The translations under genes and the position numbers were made by a program. Below, piece after piece: positions 43,441 through 53,556 of a stretch of DNA of 64,000 nucleotides. Each line of letters opens with the position of its first letter. The first letter of the stretch is position 1. The notes under the pieces were generated by a model. The model was given only the letters and a program-made list of their open reading frames with translations, had not been told where the DNA came from and searched no databases. The stretch comes from Gluconobacter morbifer G707 (lineage in GTDB: Bacteria; Pseudomonadota; Alphaproteobacteria; Acetobacterales; Acetobacteraceae), in contig NZ_AGQV01000007.1 in the NCBI RefSeq assembly GCF_000234355.1, positions 1 to 64,000 of the forward strand, given 5' to 3'.

Positions 43441-44757
43441 TTACAGGATAAAGCGGCTCAGATCGCCCTTGCGGGCCAGTGGCGCCACCCTGTCACGAAC
43501 GTCCTCCGCCGTCACCCGCACCGTCTCACCTTTCCGCTCCGAAGCGGAAAAAGACGTATCTTCCAGCAACCGCTCCAGCACTGTCGCCAGACGCCGCGCC
43601 CCGATATTCTCGACACGCTCGTTGATGTCCGCCGCAAGCTCCGCCAGAGCGTCCACCGCATCATCGCTGAATTCCAGCGTGACCCCCTCGGTTTCCATCA
43701 GGCTGGCATACTGCTTGAGAAGGGAATGTTCCGGCTCAAGCAGGATACGCCTGAGATCATCGCGGGTCAGTCCGGAAAGCTCCACCCTGATCGGCAGCCG
43801 CCCCTGAAGTTCGGGAAGAAGATCGGACGGCTTGGCGATATGGAAAGCACCGGACGCAATGAAGAGAATATGATCCGTTTTCACCGGACCATATTTCGTA
43901 CTGACGGTCGTTCCTTCGATCAGGGGCAGCAGATCGCGCTGAACACCCTCACGGGACACATCCCCGCTGCGCATCCCCTGCTCCGACGTCGCACAGACCT
44001 TGTCGATCTCGTCAAGGAAAACGATGCCATGATCCTGCGTATGCCGGATGGCCTCCTGCTTGATGGATTCATCATCCAGGAACCTGTCCGCCTCTTCCCG
44101 GATCAGCAGCTCACGGGCAACCGCAACCGTCAGCTTCCTGCGGCTGGGACCACGGTTCATAAAGCCCTTCATCATTTCACTGAAATTGATGACCTGCCCG
44201 GGCTGCATTCCCGGCATATCACCCGCCCCGCGCGAAGCCTGCGGATCAGGCGCGATCTGGATTTCAATTTCCTTGTCTTCCAGCTTCCCTTCCCGAAGCA
44301 TCTGGCGGAACTTCGTCTTCGTATCAGCCGAAGACGTCTCACCGGCCAGAGCATCCACCAGACGGTTTTCCGCGGCCTCTTCCGCTTTTTCCTGAACATC
44401 CTTGCGCTTCGTATCGCGCAGCATGGTCAGCGAGACCTCGACCAGATCCCGCACGATACTGTCCACATCCCGGCCGACATAACCGACCTCGGTAAACTTG
44501 GTCGCCTCGACCTTCAGGAACGGAGACTGCGCCAGTCTGGCCAGACGACGCGCAATCTCCGTTTTGCCGCAGCCCGTGGGGCCAATCATGAGAATGTTCT
44601 TGGGAACCACTTCCTCACGCATGGCATCCGGAAGCCGGGACCGGCGCCAGCGGTTGCGCATCGCAATGGCCACCGCCCGCTTGGCGTCCGTCTGTCCGAT
44701 GATGTAGCGATCCAGTTCCGCGACGATGTCGCGCGGAGAGAAATTGGGCACATCCAT
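43441..44757 (-). CDS. hslU: ATP-dependent protease ATPase subunit HslU
   Basis: 438-residue AAA+ unfoldase of the HslUV (ClpYQ) protease. Walker [12 protein letters not shown] near residue 56, Walker [10 protein letters not shown] and the C-terminal docking tail (DLSRFIL) are intact. The I domain lies about 110-250. Its ATG shares one base with the hslV stop (TAATG), so the two are coupled. Confidence 0.97.
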   Translation of the reverse strand: MDVPNFSPRDIVAELDRYIIGQTDAKRAVAIAMRNRWRRSRLPDAMREEVVPKNILMIGPTGCGKTEIARRLARLAQSPFLKVEATKFTEVGYVGRDVDSIVRDLVEVSLTMLRDTKRKDVQEKAEEAAENRLVDALAGETSSADTKTKFRQMLREGKLEDKEIEIQIAPDPQASRGAGDMPGMQPGQVINFSEMMKGFMNRGPSRRKLTVAVARELLIREEADRFLDDESIKQEAIRHTQDHGIVFLDEIDKVCATSEQGMRSGDVSREGVQRDLLPLIEGTTVSTKYGPVKTDHILFIASGAFHIAKPSDLLPELQGRLPIRVELSGLTRDDLRRILLEPEHSLLKQYASLMETEGVTLEFSDDAVDALAELAADINERVENIGARRLATVLERLLEDTSFSASERKGETVRVTAEDVRDRVAPLARKGDLSRFIL

Positions 44758-45335
44758 TAGTGGTCCTCCTCTCCTAGGGTTTCCAGCGTGACGGAATAGT
44801 TGGTGTAAACGCAGATATCGCCTGCGATCTTCATGGCCCGGCGTGCAATCTCCGCCGCGCTCAGCCCGTCCACGTCAATCAGGGCACGCGCCGCCGAAAG
44901 GGCGTAATTCCCACCTGAGCCAATGGCAACAAGACCATCCTCAGGCTCCAGAACGTCGCCATTCCCCGTCAGCGTGAAGGAACGGTGCTCATCCGCAACC
45001 GCCAGCATGGCTTCCAGGCGGCGCAGATAGCGGTCCGTACGCCAGTCCTTGGCAAGCTCTACACAGGCGCGTTCAAGCTGCCCGGGATAACGCTCGAGTT
45101 TGCTTTCAAGCCGTTCCAGCAGCGTGAAAGCATCCGCTGTCGCTCCGGCAAAGCCCGCCAGGATATTGTTGGACGGACCAATACGCCGGACCTTCCGCGC
45201 ATTGCCCTTGATGACGGTCGGCCCAAGCGAGACCTGCCCGTCGCCCGCCATCGCGACCTGGGAGCCACGCCGCACACAGAGAATGGTCGTACCATGCCAG
45301 CCGACCGGATCATGAGGGTTCGTTTGGTAAGACAT
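44757..45335 (-). CDS. hslV: ATP-dependent protease peptidase subunit HslV
   Basis: 192 residues. The catalytic N-terminal threonine is Thr16 ([11 protein letters not shown]); a 15-residue propeptide must be removed. Twelve copies assemble with HslU to degrade misfolded proteins in the cytoplasm. GDGQVSLG and the [12 protein letters not shown] block are normal. Confidence 0.97.
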   Translation of the reverse strand: MSYQTNPHDPVGWHGTTILCVRRGSQVAMAGDGQVSLGPTVIKGNARKVRRIGPSNNILAGFAGATADAFTLLERLESKLERYPGQLERACVELAKDWRTDRYLRRLEAMLAVADEHRSFTLTGNGDVLEPEDGLVAIGSGGNYALSAARALIDVDGLSAAEIARRAMKIAGDICVYTNYSVTLETLGEEDH

Positions 45336-45383
45336 CCTGAGAAGATGGGAACGTCCCGCCGCACGACAAGAGGGCTTCCCCTC

Positions 45384-47336
45384 TCAGCCCGGTCTGAGGG
45401 AAGACTGTTTCGACAGTGTAGCGCCAATGGCGGAGCGGAGCCCCGCCTGCGTGAACGGCTTGGACAGCAGCAGCGCATTATCCGGCATCGTCACGTCTCC
45501 CGTATAACCGCTGATGAACAGGACTTTCAGTCCCGGCAGCCTTTCCCGAAGCGCCTGCGCACAGGCAACCCCGTCCTGACCCGGCATCCGCATGTCGATA
45601 ATGGCCAGATCAAAGGTTTCCCCCGCCGCAACATAGGCCAGGGCCTTTTCAAGGGACTCAGCCGTCAGGACATGATGGCCGTCCTGCCTGAGAAAACCTT
45701 CCGTCACCAGACGGACAGACGCCTCATCGTCAATGACAAGGATTTTCAGAGGCCCGGCGGACACCGCAACATCGTGCGGCTGAACGGGTAGCCCGTCTGC
45801 CTGCACCTCCGCCTCCCTGAGCAGGACCGGCAGGATCAGGGTCATGCTCGTCCCCTTGCCCGGAACACTGTCCACTTCCACATTGCCGTAGCTGCGGCTC
45901 AGGAAGCCATAAACACTCGACAGCCCAAGCCCCGTCCCGCGTCCGACATCCTTCGTGGTGAAGAACGGATCAAAAATCCTGGCCAGAACTTCCGGGGACA
46001 TCCCTTCCCCCGTATCGCGTACCTCAACCGCAACCGCGATATCTTCCGAACACTGGGACGGCAGTCTCGCCAGTGCCTGCGGCACCACACGCGCACTCAC
46101 ATGCACGCTTCCTCCCGCAGGCATGGCATCGCGGGCATTCACGCACAGGTTGAGAAGAGCCATCTCAAGCTGGTCAGGATCAGACCAGATCATCGGCAGG
46201 GTTTCAGGAACATCATCCAGAAAGAGCGTGCAGCCCGGCTCATGCGCCGCAGTGCTGCGCTTCTTGAGCCCCTGACGCAGCAGGTCTTTCAGCCCGGGCA
46301 GAAGTCGCTGAAGCGATACAGGCCCCAGCCTGGCTTCCCGGGGCCGTCCGAACTGAAGCAGCCGCCGCGTCAGAACCGCCCCACGCTGCGCGGACTCGGC
46401 CGCATTGCGCAGAAGCGCCAGACCCTGCCCGTCCAAATCCCCCAGATCTTCCAGCAGCTCGAGCGACCCCGAAATCGCCGCCAGCAGATTATTGAAATCA
46501 TGCGCAATGCCACCGGCCAGCGTCCCGAGCGACTGGAGCTTGTCCGCCTGCCGCAACCGTCCTTCCATCATGACGCGGTTCGTCACGTCCCGGTCCATGC
46601 TGACCTGCCAGGCCTGCGCGGAAGAGGCTCCACGTGGCCACGCCAGCGCAAGACGACTGATCTCGTGCCAGCGCGTAACCGTGCCGCCCTTGCCATCCGG
46701 AAGCGTCTCGGCGATCAGGCGTTCCTCGCTGCCCCGCTTCCGGACATCCTCGCGCATGGCCGCCACATCATCACGCAGGGCGGCCGGGAAATGGGTCAGT
46801 TCGTCGGCTGCTTCCGGCGCGGATTCATCGAGAACATTGCTCCGGATGCAGCGCCCGTCCGCTGTGGAGAAGACAAGCCGGATCGGCAGCGCCTCCATCA
46901 GCCCGCGCAGAAGCGCCTGCTCCGTCTGAAGAGCGCGCTGTGCCAGACAGTGACTCGTCACTTCACCAACAAGAGACCGCAGGGCATCCGCATCCCACGG
47001 CTTGTGTACATAAGCCTGGACCTGCCCCTGATTGAGAGCCGAAACGACCGCATCCAGATCAGCATATCCCGTCAGCAGAATACTCCGGGCGTCGGAAATG
47101 GCCCGGGCCTTCGTCAGAAGCTGGTCACCCGTCAGACCCGGCATCCGCTGGTCAGAAATGATGGTGGCAACGTCAGGATACTCGCGCAGGAGGTCCAGCG
47201 CATGAAGCGGGTCCGTTGTGGACAGGATTTCGTACTGGTCCTCCAGCAGATCCGTCAGCGCAACAAGGATTTCCTCTTCATCGTCAACCAGCAGGATACG
47301 CGGGCGCTTCGGCCCCTTGGCACTCCAGAACGTCAT
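45384..47336 (-). CDS. Hybrid sensor kinase: receiver-PAS-kinase-receiver
   Basis: 650 residues. The N-terminal receiver (about 13-125) has VDDE and phospho-Asp in ISDQRMPG. A PAS-like region (about 140-265), HisKA with HDFNN around residue 285, HATPase_c (N, G1 DTGEGM, G2 GRGTGLGLS) and a C-terminal receiver (about 530-640; IDMRMPG) follow. No membrane segment, so it senses a cytoplasmic signal or receives phosphate. It begins with ATGA overlap after the upstream kinase gene, forming a two-kinase unit. Confidence 0.87.
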   Translation of the reverse strand: MTFWSAKGPKRPRILLVDDEEEILVALTDLLEDQYEILSTTDPLHALDLLREYPDVATIISDQRMPGLTGDQLLTKARAISDARSILLTGYADLDAVVSALNQGQVQAYVHKPWDADALRSLVGEVTSHCLAQRALQTEQALLRGLMEALPIRLVFSTADGRCIRSNVLDESAPEAADELTHFPAALRDDVAAMREDVRKRGSEERLIAETLPDGKGGTVTRWHEISRLALAWPRGASSAQAWQVSMDRDVTNRVMMEGRLRQADKLQSLGTLAGGIAHDFNNLLAAISGSLELLEDLGDLDGQGLALLRNAAESAQRGAVLTRRLLQFGRPREARLGPVSLQRLLPGLKDLLRQGLKKRSTAAHEPGCTLFLDDVPETLPMIWSDPDQLEMALLNLCVNARDAMPAGGSVHVSARVVPQALARLPSQCSEDIAVAVEVRDTGEGMSPEVLARIFDPFFTTKDVGRGTGLGLSSVYGFLSRSYGNVEVDSVPGKGTSMTLILPVLLREAEVQADGLPVQPHDVAVSAGPLKILVIDDEASVRLVTEGFLRQDGHHVLTAESLEKALAYVAAGETFDLAIIDMRMPGQDGVACAQALRERLPGLKVLFISGYTGDVTMPDNALLLSKPFTQAGLRSAIGATLSKQSSLRPG

Positions 47337-49153
47337 GACGGACGCCCTATCGCCACCGGTCCATCCTCCGTCATGCGCACAGGCAACGACAGGCGGAAAC
47401 AGGCCCCCACACCCCGTCCGTCCGGTAGGTTGGCGTCCGTAACCTCGACCATCCCGTCATGCGCTTCCATCACGCTATAGGCGATGGCCAGCCCGAGCCC
47501 CGTCCCGGTCCCGACAGGCTTGGTCGTGAAGAACGGATCGAAAATCCGGTTTCGCAGTTCCGGAGGCAGGCCCGGCCCGTCGTCACTGACCGTAATCTCA
47601 TACCGGTTATCTTCCAGACGTGAGGCAATCACGATCTTTCCTTCTGCCGTCTTACCGTTATCAGACAGATCCGCCAGCGCATCGGCGGCATTCGAGATGA
47701 TGTTCATGACCCCCTGGTTCATCAGGGCCGGCTGGCAGACCAGTTCCGCCGGAGCCTCAAGATGCCGCTCGATGGTAATGCCCGGCCCGATCTTGTGCGC
47801 CAGAAGCGCCAGCGCCGTATCCAGCGCAGCCGGAACATCCACCTTCTGGAATGAACTTTCGTCCAGCCGCGAGAATCGCCGCAGACTCAAAACAAGGTTC
47901 TGGATCCGCTGAAGCCCCAGCTTCATGGATTCCAGCCGAGACACACCCTTGTCCATAAGGGCCTCCGCCTCGGGCGGCCAGTCCAGGGATTTCAGATGAC
48001 GCAGCGTCCGCCCCACCGTATCGGCATGACCGATCGTAAAGGCGAGCGGATTGTTGATCTCATGCGCGATCCCTGCCACCAGTTCACCAAGCGAAGCCAT
48101 CTTGGCCGTCTGGACCAGCTTGGACTGCGCCTGAAGAAGCTGCTCGTTCGTGCGGGCCAGTTCCGTATTGGCCTGCGCCAGCGCTTCCGCCATCTCGGCC
48201 TTGGCACGGGCGGCTTCCAGCGTCAGGGCATTCTGCTGCCGCTCGATTTCCTGCTGGCGGAACTCGTCCTGCGCCATCCGTCTCTGCGCCAGCGTGCGGA
48301 TGCGCAGGGCCAGTGCTTCAAGAGCGATGTCACTGGGCACCAGATCATCGATCCCCGCCTCGAAGAATTCCCCCGAAGACTGCCGCCGGAAACGCGACGC
48401 CTCAACGATTCCAAGGGTCCGGAACGGAATCCCGCCCGCCTCCAGGACAGCCTGCCGCCGCGCATCCAGCAGGCGGCAGAATTTCAGATCCTCTTCCTCG
48501 TTATGCAGCTCCAGAACCAGACAGTCGGGACCGTCCGCGCCACGCAGCCACCCCCCCTCGATCAGATCGTCTGACCGCTCGATGGACGTCACGGTATGGC
48601 CGTCCCGCCAGAGCAGTTCTCCCAGCGTCGTTTCCGGCACATCTTCCGGTGTGTCGTCCTCGTCCTCATCCTCGCGCGGGGAATTGACGATCACGATCCG
48701 CGCACGCCGCAGACGGGAGGCCTCGTCCACCTGAAGAAGCTCCGGCCCTTCCCGGAGCAGCGCCCGCATCCGCAGGACCATCAGGTCCGGATGGGCGGAT
48801 TTGGAAATATAGGCGTCCGCGCCACTCTCCAGCCCCTCCCGCTCCAGACCGGGCGAGGCATCCTCCGTCAGCATCAGGATCGGGATCGTGCGCGTCAGGG
48901 CATCCAGCCTCAGACGCCGGGCAAGCTGCCCACCCGTCATTCCCGGCAGTTCGGAACAGACCACCACAAGATCGGGCATCGTCTCCTCGATCGTGCCCAG
49001 CGCGACCTCCCCGCTGACGGTACACGTCACCGCGAACCCTTCCTTCAGAAGGACCTCACAGATGCGCTGCGCATGTCCGTCTTCGGGTTCGACCAGCATC
49101 ACACGAGGCGTTGCCGGCGCCGGAAGGGCAAATTCAGGATCAGGAAACGACAT
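47333..49153 (-). CDS. Sensor kinase with two degenerate receiver domains
   Basis: About 606 residues from the ATG at 49153 (ribosome site weak; frame is open to 49267). Two receiver-like domains (about 15-130 and 150-300) lack the phospho-acceptor aspartate: the positions read VVVCSELPG and LVLELHN. A coiled coil then leads to HisKA (AGIAHEINNPLAF) and HATPase_c (DDGPGLPPE; GTGTGLGLA). The kinase core looks active, so the receivers probably act as regulatory modules. Overlaps the next kinase gene as ATGA. Confidence 0.83.
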   Translation of the reverse strand: MSFPDPEFALPAPATPRVMLVEPEDGHAQRICEVLLKEGFAVTCTVSGEVALGTIEETMPDLVVVCSELPGMTGGQLARRLRLDALTRTIPILMLTEDASPGLEREGLESGADAYISKSAHPDLMVLRMRALLREGPELLQVDEASRLRRARIVIVNSPREDEDEDDTPEDVPETTLGELLWRDGHTVTSIERSDDLIEGGWLRGADGPDCLVLELHNEEEDLKFCRLLDARRQAVLEAGGIPFRTLGIVEASRFRRQSSGEFFEAGIDDLVPSDIALEALALRIRTLAQRRMAQDEFRQQEIERQQNALTLEAARAKAEMAEALAQANTELARTNEQLLQAQSKLVQTAKMASLGELVAGIAHEINNPLAFTIGHADTVGRTLRHLKSLDWPPEAEALMDKGVSRLESMKLGLQRIQNLVLSLRRFSRLDESSFQKVDVPAALDTALALLAHKIGPGITIERHLEAPAELVCQPALMNQGVMNIISNAADALADLSDNGKTAEGKIVIASRLEDNRYEITVSDDGPGLPPELRNRIFDPFFTTKPVGTGTGLGLAIAYSVMEAHDGMVEVTDANLPDGRGVGACFRLSLPVRMTEDGPVAIGRPS

Positions 49154-49272
49154 GATGATACAGGAAAGTTTGCATTGACGATCTCTTGCAGCTAGTCCCA
49201 AGCGTAATGTTCGTCCGATTTCCAAGAGGCGAAAACTAACTCCCGTTGCCGGACCACTGGAAGCCATATCTC

Positions 49273-49683
49273 ATGGACATGCAGCCCCCTTCCCATATCA
49301 CGGACCGCCTCCTGAATACCCGTGATGACGGTAAAATATCCTTTTCGACGGGAAACATGATCCGCGCGGCGATCTGGTCGGTCTGCTATTTCGCATTCTA
49401 TTTTGCCCAGCAGGTCGCGGAACTCCTGGCTCCCCTCCTCCTGATCATCGGCATCGGCTGGGCATTGCTGCCCCATCTGGTGCAGGCTATCACGACCACC
49501 GCCGCCTCTGCCGATCCGCAGGCGCGTGACGTCATGAACCACGTCGCCGGCACCCTGCCCACACAGATCCAGATCGGCAGTCACCTCCTGACCCCGGGCT
49601 CCCTGATCTTCGACGGCTTCCTGCTCATGGCCGTCGCCGCGGCAGGCGCCACGCTCTCCGCGCTGGCCGCCCGCAACATGTAA
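49273..49683 (+). CDS. Small membrane protein, function unknown
   Basis: About 136 residues from ATG 49273 (alternatives: ATG 49279, TTG 49246). Two hydrophobic segments are visible (WSVCYFAFYFAQQVAELLAPLLLIIGIGWALL region and LIFDGFLLMAVAAAGATLSALA). No family recognised. Divergent from the kinase pair, convergent with the zinc-ribbon gene. Confidence 0.65.
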   Translation: MDMQPPSHITDRLLNTRDDGKISFSTGNMIRAAIWSVCYFAFYFAQQVAELLAPLLLIIGIGWALLPHLVQAITTTAASADPQARDVMNHVAGTLPTQIQIGSHLLTPGSLIFDGFLLMAVAAAGATLSALAARNM

Positions 49684-49689
49684 ATCCTT

Positions 49690-50187
49690 TCAGGGTGAGA
49701 CCGTATGGCCGATCCCTGCAAAGAGCTGCACCAACACCGGCCCTTTCCAGTGCCAGAACGCAAGGCTTCCTCCGCCGACGAGAGCCAGACTCACGCCCCA
49801 CGCCGCCATCCAGGCCGTCAGGGTGCCCAGAGGCCCGCTCCCGGAGGAAACCGCTCCCTTTTCCGCAGAATGTGAGTGCAGCAGCCCATGCCGCCGCCCC
49901 GTATCCCGCAGGGACATTGTCTTTGTCGCCTGCGAGACCGGAGAAGGACTGCCCTCAACCGGCTGTTCCATTTCCGGTGACGACGGCCCGTTCCCGACAG
50001 CCTCTTCAGGCTGGACCTCCGGAGCAGCGAAAACCGGATTTTCCGCCGCCTCCTCCCCTGCGGAACGGGGCACGGATTCCAGTGTCCAGCTATCCCCGCA
50101 ATTGGCACAGCGCAGTCTGGTCGCCCGCTCCACCATCGCTTCCGGCACTTCGAAAACGGCATGGCAGTGAGGGCACTCGATACGCAT
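49690..50187 (-). CDS. MJ0042-type zinc-ribbon membrane protein
   Basis: 165 residues. The N-terminal zinc ribbon has two CxxC pairs (CPHCHAVFEVP and CANCGDSW), the MJ0042/zinc_ribbon_5 signature. A low-complexity acidic linker follows, then one C-terminal membrane helix (AAWGVSLALVGGGSLAFWHW). Such genes often lie divergent from ftsE in alphaproteobacteria, as here. Role unknown. Confidence 0.82.
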   Translation of the reverse strand: MRIECPHCHAVFEVPEAMVERATRLRCANCGDSWTLESVPRSAGEEAAENPVFAAPEVQPEEAVGNGPSSPEMEQPVEGSPSPVSQATKTMSLRDTGRRHGLLHSHSAEKGAVSSGSGPLGTLTAWMAAWGVSLALVGGGSLAFWHWKGPVLVQLFAGIGHTVSP

Positions 50188-50300
50188 TCAACCAATCCTT
50201 CGACAGACCGCCCTTATCCGGCATAGCCTGAGTTCGTATGATGGTCTGTATGGCTGCCATACCCTTAAAGAACGGTTAAAAATTCCAGAATGTTTTCGAT

Positions 50301-50996
50301 GTGCCCTCCATGATCCGTCTTCGTGACGTCTCGATGATGCCAGCCGGTGTCGGGCAGCCCGTCCTCCGCGGCCTGACCCTGTCCGTACCACAGGGCGAAT
50401 TCCGCTGGCTCTTGGGTCCTTCAGGTGCGGGGAAATCAAGTTTCCTGCGGCTTCTGACCCTCGGCACACGCCCGGCATCCGGCCAGATGGACATTCTCGG
50501 CATCCCCGTCACCGGCGCGCGACGCCGGACCCTGCGCGACCTGCGCCGGCGAATCGGTTTTGTCCCGCAGGACTACCGCCTGATCGGGGAATGGTCGGTC
50601 TTCAACAACGTCGCCCTTCCCCTGCGGCTGCGCGGTGTCGGAGAACGCGACGTGCGGCGTGAGACCTTCGCCGTTCTGGAATGGCTGGATGTCGGCCGCC
50701 TCGCCGATGCCCGTCCCGGCGCCCTCTCGGGCGGAGAACAGCAGCGCGTGGCCATCGCCCGTGCCCTGATCGGCCGGCCGGATCTGCTTCTGGCGGACGA
50801 ACCGACCAACGCGCTGGAAGATTCACAGGCTAGACGCCTCCTCTCAACCTTTCAGGAACTCATCGAACTCGGCACCACCGTCATCGTCGCCACCCATAAC
50901 GAGGTCCTGGTCCGGGATGCCCCCGCCCCGGCCATCAGACTGCGGGACGGCACCCTCGACAGGCAGAGTTTCGAAACCGCGCAGGCACCCGCATGA
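50301..50996 (+). CDS. ftsE: Cell division ABC transporter ATPase FtsE
   Basis: 231-residue ABC ATPase with Walker [10 protein letters not shown], signature LSGGEQQRV and Walker [10 protein letters not shown]. Starts are GTG 50301 or ATG 50310; neither has a strong ribosome site. With FtsX it controls cell-wall hydrolases at the septum. Overlaps ftsX by 4 bases (ATGA). Confidence 0.92.
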   Translation: MPSMIRLRDVSMMPAGVGQPVLRGLTLSVPQGEFRWLLGPSGAGKSSFLRLLTLGTRPASGQMDILGIPVTGARRRTLRDLRRRIGFVPQDYRLIGEWSVFNNVALPLRLRGVGERDVRRETFAVLEWLDVGRLADARPGALSGGEQQRVAIARALIGRPDLLLADEPTNALEDSQARRLLSTFQELIELGTTVIVATHNEVLVRDAPAPAIRLRDGTLDRQSFETAQAPA

Positions 50997-51901
50997 GCGG
51001 CCCCGTTTCTCCCGGCCTCCGCTCTGGCAGCCTGCCCGTTCTGGTCGCCCTGATGACCCTTCTTGCCGGTCTGGCCCTCGCCGGGCTGAACGGCGTCCAG
51101 ACACTGACCCGCGGCTGGTCACAGGCCGCCCGCAGCGCAGCCACCATCGAAATCCCGGACGACACCCCCCAGCGTTCCGAACGCACTGCCAGGCTTGTCC
51201 AGCAGCTGCGCGCCCTGCCCGCCGTCCTGAAAGTGCAGCAGCTTTCCCCGGAGGATGTGCGGAAAATGCTTGCCCCCTGGCTGGGGCAGCCCGCCGATAC
51301 CCGTCAGTCCCTGCCGGGCCTGACGCTTCCATCCGTCCTGATCGTCGCTCATCAGCCGGGGCTGGATCTCGGCAGGACCGTCCATGACGCACTGCCCGAA
51401 GCCAGCGTGGAGGAAGATCTCCGCTGGAGCAGACGGCTGGAGCGACTGGGCGCCAGTCTGGTCGGCTGCGCCTGGCTTTCCGTCTCCCTCATCGCCGCCA
51501 TCGCCGTCCTGTCGATCGGCATGACCGTCCGCCGCTCCGTCTCCGCTCAGCGCAAGGCGGTCGAGATCGTCCATTCTCTTGGCGCCTCCGACGGCACGAT
51601 CTCAGGACGCATTGCCCTGCGGGCCGCATGGCTGTCCTTCGCAGGCGGACTGGCCGGTCTGGTCCTCCTGACACCGGTCATCACCCTTCTGGCCAATACA
51701 CTGGCGCCATTCACGACATTCACATCCACAGGGACATCACCCCCGCTGCTTCCCGTAACGCTCGCGGGCTGCCGCGCCAGCCTGAACGTCCTGCCGCAGT
51801 CCCTGCTGCACAATCTGGTCGCCCTGCCGGTCCTGGGTGCCTTTCTGGCCTGGATCACCGCACAGATGGTCGTGCTTGTCTGGCTCCGGCGGCTGCCATG
51901 A
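50993..51901 (+). CDS. ftsX: Cell division protein FtsX
   Basis: 302-residue FtsX: one N-terminal helix (about 17-37), a periplasmic loop (about 40-165) and three more helices (about 168-295), the usual FtsX topology. The RQKAVEIVHSLGASDGTI-type cytoplasmic block is conserved in pieces (SAQRKAVEIVHSLGAS). It overlaps ftsE and the next gene by ATGA on both ends, giving a tightly coupled operon. Confidence 0.9.
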   Translation: MSGPVSPGLRSGSLPVLVALMTLLAGLALAGLNGVQTLTRGWSQAARSAATIEIPDDTPQRSERTARLVQQLRALPAVLKVQQLSPEDVRKMLAPWLGQPADTRQSLPGLTLPSVLIVAHQPGLDLGRTVHDALPEASVEEDLRWSRRLERLGASLVGCAWLSVSLIAAIAVLSIGMTVRRSVSAQRKAVEIVHSLGASDGTISGRIALRAAWLSFAGGLAGLVLLTPVITLLANTLAPFTTFTSTGTSPPLLPVTLAGCRASLNVLPQSLLHNLVALPVLGAFLAWITAQMVVLVWLRRLP

Positions 51902-52491
51902 AACGCGGGCTTTCCGCCCTGATGATTGTGGGAGCCCTGTGGCTGGCAGGCTTCCTCTGGTTCACGCATGATGCCCGCCGCCCAGCCGACACGCCCGCCC
52001 TGTGCGACGGTATCGTCGCCCTGACGGGCGGCCTGTTCCGGATCGATACATCCATCAGCCTCCTGAAAGAGGGCTATGGCCGTCAGCTTCTGATTTCCGG
52101 CGTGGCCCCCCACGTCACCCTGAAACATCTCTCCCAGCACCAGCCGGACCCGCTCCCGCCCGAGCTGAAAAACCAGATCACACTGGGCAAGCGCGCCATC
52201 ACCACCATCGGCAACGCCTACGAGACGGCGGACTGGGCACACACCAACCATTTCCGTCGCCTCCTGATCGTCACCGCCGGCTATCACATCCGCCGCGCCA
52301 TGCTGGAACTTCACCGCATCGCCCCGGATCTGGTGCTGGTCCCCTATCCCGTCCTGCCTCCGGCCCTTCAGGCTCCCCTCTCACGTCAGACGCTGTTCCT
52401 GCTGTTCAAGGAATACAACAAACTCCTGGGTGCGGAACTCGCCACCCTGACGGGCCTGCCAGACGGACGCAGCGGCCTGACGTCCCCCTGA
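51898..52491 (+). CDS. DUF218 (YdcF/ElyC-like) envelope protein
   Basis: 197 residues from the ATG overlapping the ftsX stop. An N-terminal membrane helix (ALMIVGALWLAGFLWF) is followed by a DUF218 domain: IVALTGG near residue 40, ISGV, and ETADWAHTNHFRRLLIVTAGYHIRRA. Homologues (ElyC, SanA) influence peptidoglycan or enterobacterial antigen lipid carriers. Specific role unknown; location between ftsX and plsC suits envelope work. Confidence 0.85.
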   Translation: MKRGLSALMIVGALWLAGFLWFTHDARRPADTPALCDGIVALTGGLFRIDTSISLLKEGYGRQLLISGVAPHVTLKHLSQHQPDPLPPELKNQITLGKRAITTIGNAYETADWAHTNHFRRLLIVTAGYHIRRAMLELHRIAPDLVLVPYPVLPPALQAPLSRQTLFLLFKEYNKLLGAELATLTGLPDGRSGLTSP

Positions 52492-52544
52492 CCACCCTGC
52501 GACAGCCCTTGTGCATCGCCCGGTTTTCTGGTGTGCAGAACCCC

Positions 52545-53297
52545 ATGATGAGCATTCTGCGCGGCCTGCTGTTCAACCTGTACCTTCTCCTCCTGACCCT
52601 GATCATGGGGATCGGCGCCCTTCCGATCCGCCTGATGAAACGTCGGGCCCTCGCCCTCCGGTATGCGAAACTCTGGTCCCGCGCGGTCCTGGCCGGCTTC
52701 GAGCATCTCTGCGGCGTCCGGATCCGGATCAGCGGAACGGAGAACCTGCCTCCCGGCCCCTGCCTGATCGCCTCCCAGCACCAGTCGTTTTTTGATGGCT
52801 TTGTCTGGATGAACCTGGTGCCGCTGCCCGCCTACATCATCAAGACCGAACTGACGAAAATCCCGCTGGTCGGACCAATGCTCCTCCTCAGCGGCATGAT
52901 CCCGGTCGAACGCAGCGCCGGCTCCAAAGCCCTGCGGAACATGATGAAAGCCACACAGGACGCCCATGCCGCAGGCCGCCAGATCATCATTTTCCCCGAA
53001 GGCACCCGCACCCTGCCGGGCGAACGCCAGTCCATCCAGCCGGGCATCATCGCACTGGCCCGTCAGGCCGGGGTGCCGGTTGTGCCGGTCGCCACCAATT
53101 CAGGCCTCTTCTGGGACCGCTCCCCCTGGCGCAAACATCCCGGTACGCTCGATGTAGTCATCGGCACGCCCCTACCCGCCGTAAAGGGCCGTGAAGGATT
53201 TACCAAAGCTCTGGACAAGGCGTGGGATGATCTGTGCGCAAGTCACAACCTTCCCCGTGACCCTGTGGATAACTCTGTGGACCCGGAAATCGGCTGA
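52545..53297 (+). CDS. plsC: 1-acyl-sn-glycerol-3-phosphate acyltransferase
   Basis: 250 residues from ATG 52545 (ATG 52548 or GTG 52533 possible). N-terminal membrane helix, then a PlsC domain with HX4D motif (HQSFFD) and FPEGTR. It makes phosphatidic acid, the common phospholipid precursor. The last codons include a sequence matching a DnaA box (53264-53272). Confidence 0.92.
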   Translation: MMSILRGLLFNLYLLLLTLIMGIGALPIRLMKRRALALRYAKLWSRAVLAGFEHLCGVRIRISGTENLPPGPCLIASQHQSFFDGFVWMNLVPLPAYIIKTELTKIPLVGPMLLLSGMIPVERSAGSKALRNMMKATQDAHAAGRQIIIFPEGTRTLPGERQSIQPGIIALARQAGVPVVPVATNSGLFWDRSPWRKHPGTLDVVIGTPLPAVKGREGFTKALDKAWDDLCASHNLPRDPVDNSVDPEIG

Positions 53298-53504
53298 ACA
53301 TCATGTCAAGGGGGTATTTTCTCCGTTCACCCCTGCAGCGGAAAAGCACATCCTCCAGGAACTTCGCCCCTCCTGAACAGGAACGGCTGTTTTCTGCTGT
53401 TTTTCAGAAAAACCAGACCTCCGGAACGGCCCTTCCCCAGCGGAATATCTTTTCCCCAGCCCGCTTTTTCCACCGGAAAGATGTCTTATCCGCACTGGGG
53501 ATAA
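53264..53504. other. Cluster of DnaA-box-like sequences
   Basis: One perfect consensus TGTGGATAA (53264-53272, within the plsC end), TTATCCGCA (53486-53494, one mismatch) and TGGGGATAA (53496-53504, one mismatch), with weaker TTTTCCACC (53466-53474) and TTTTCCCCA (53450-53458). Most of the rest is the gap between plsC and the DUF2125 gene, in which I see no convincing gene. Could be a DnaA-titration site, a replication-origin relic or chance. Confidence 0.35.
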
Positions 53505-53556
53505 AATACACAGCCTCTCGACCTGTCCCCAGATGGCGTCCGGAAAGTCCGCCCCA

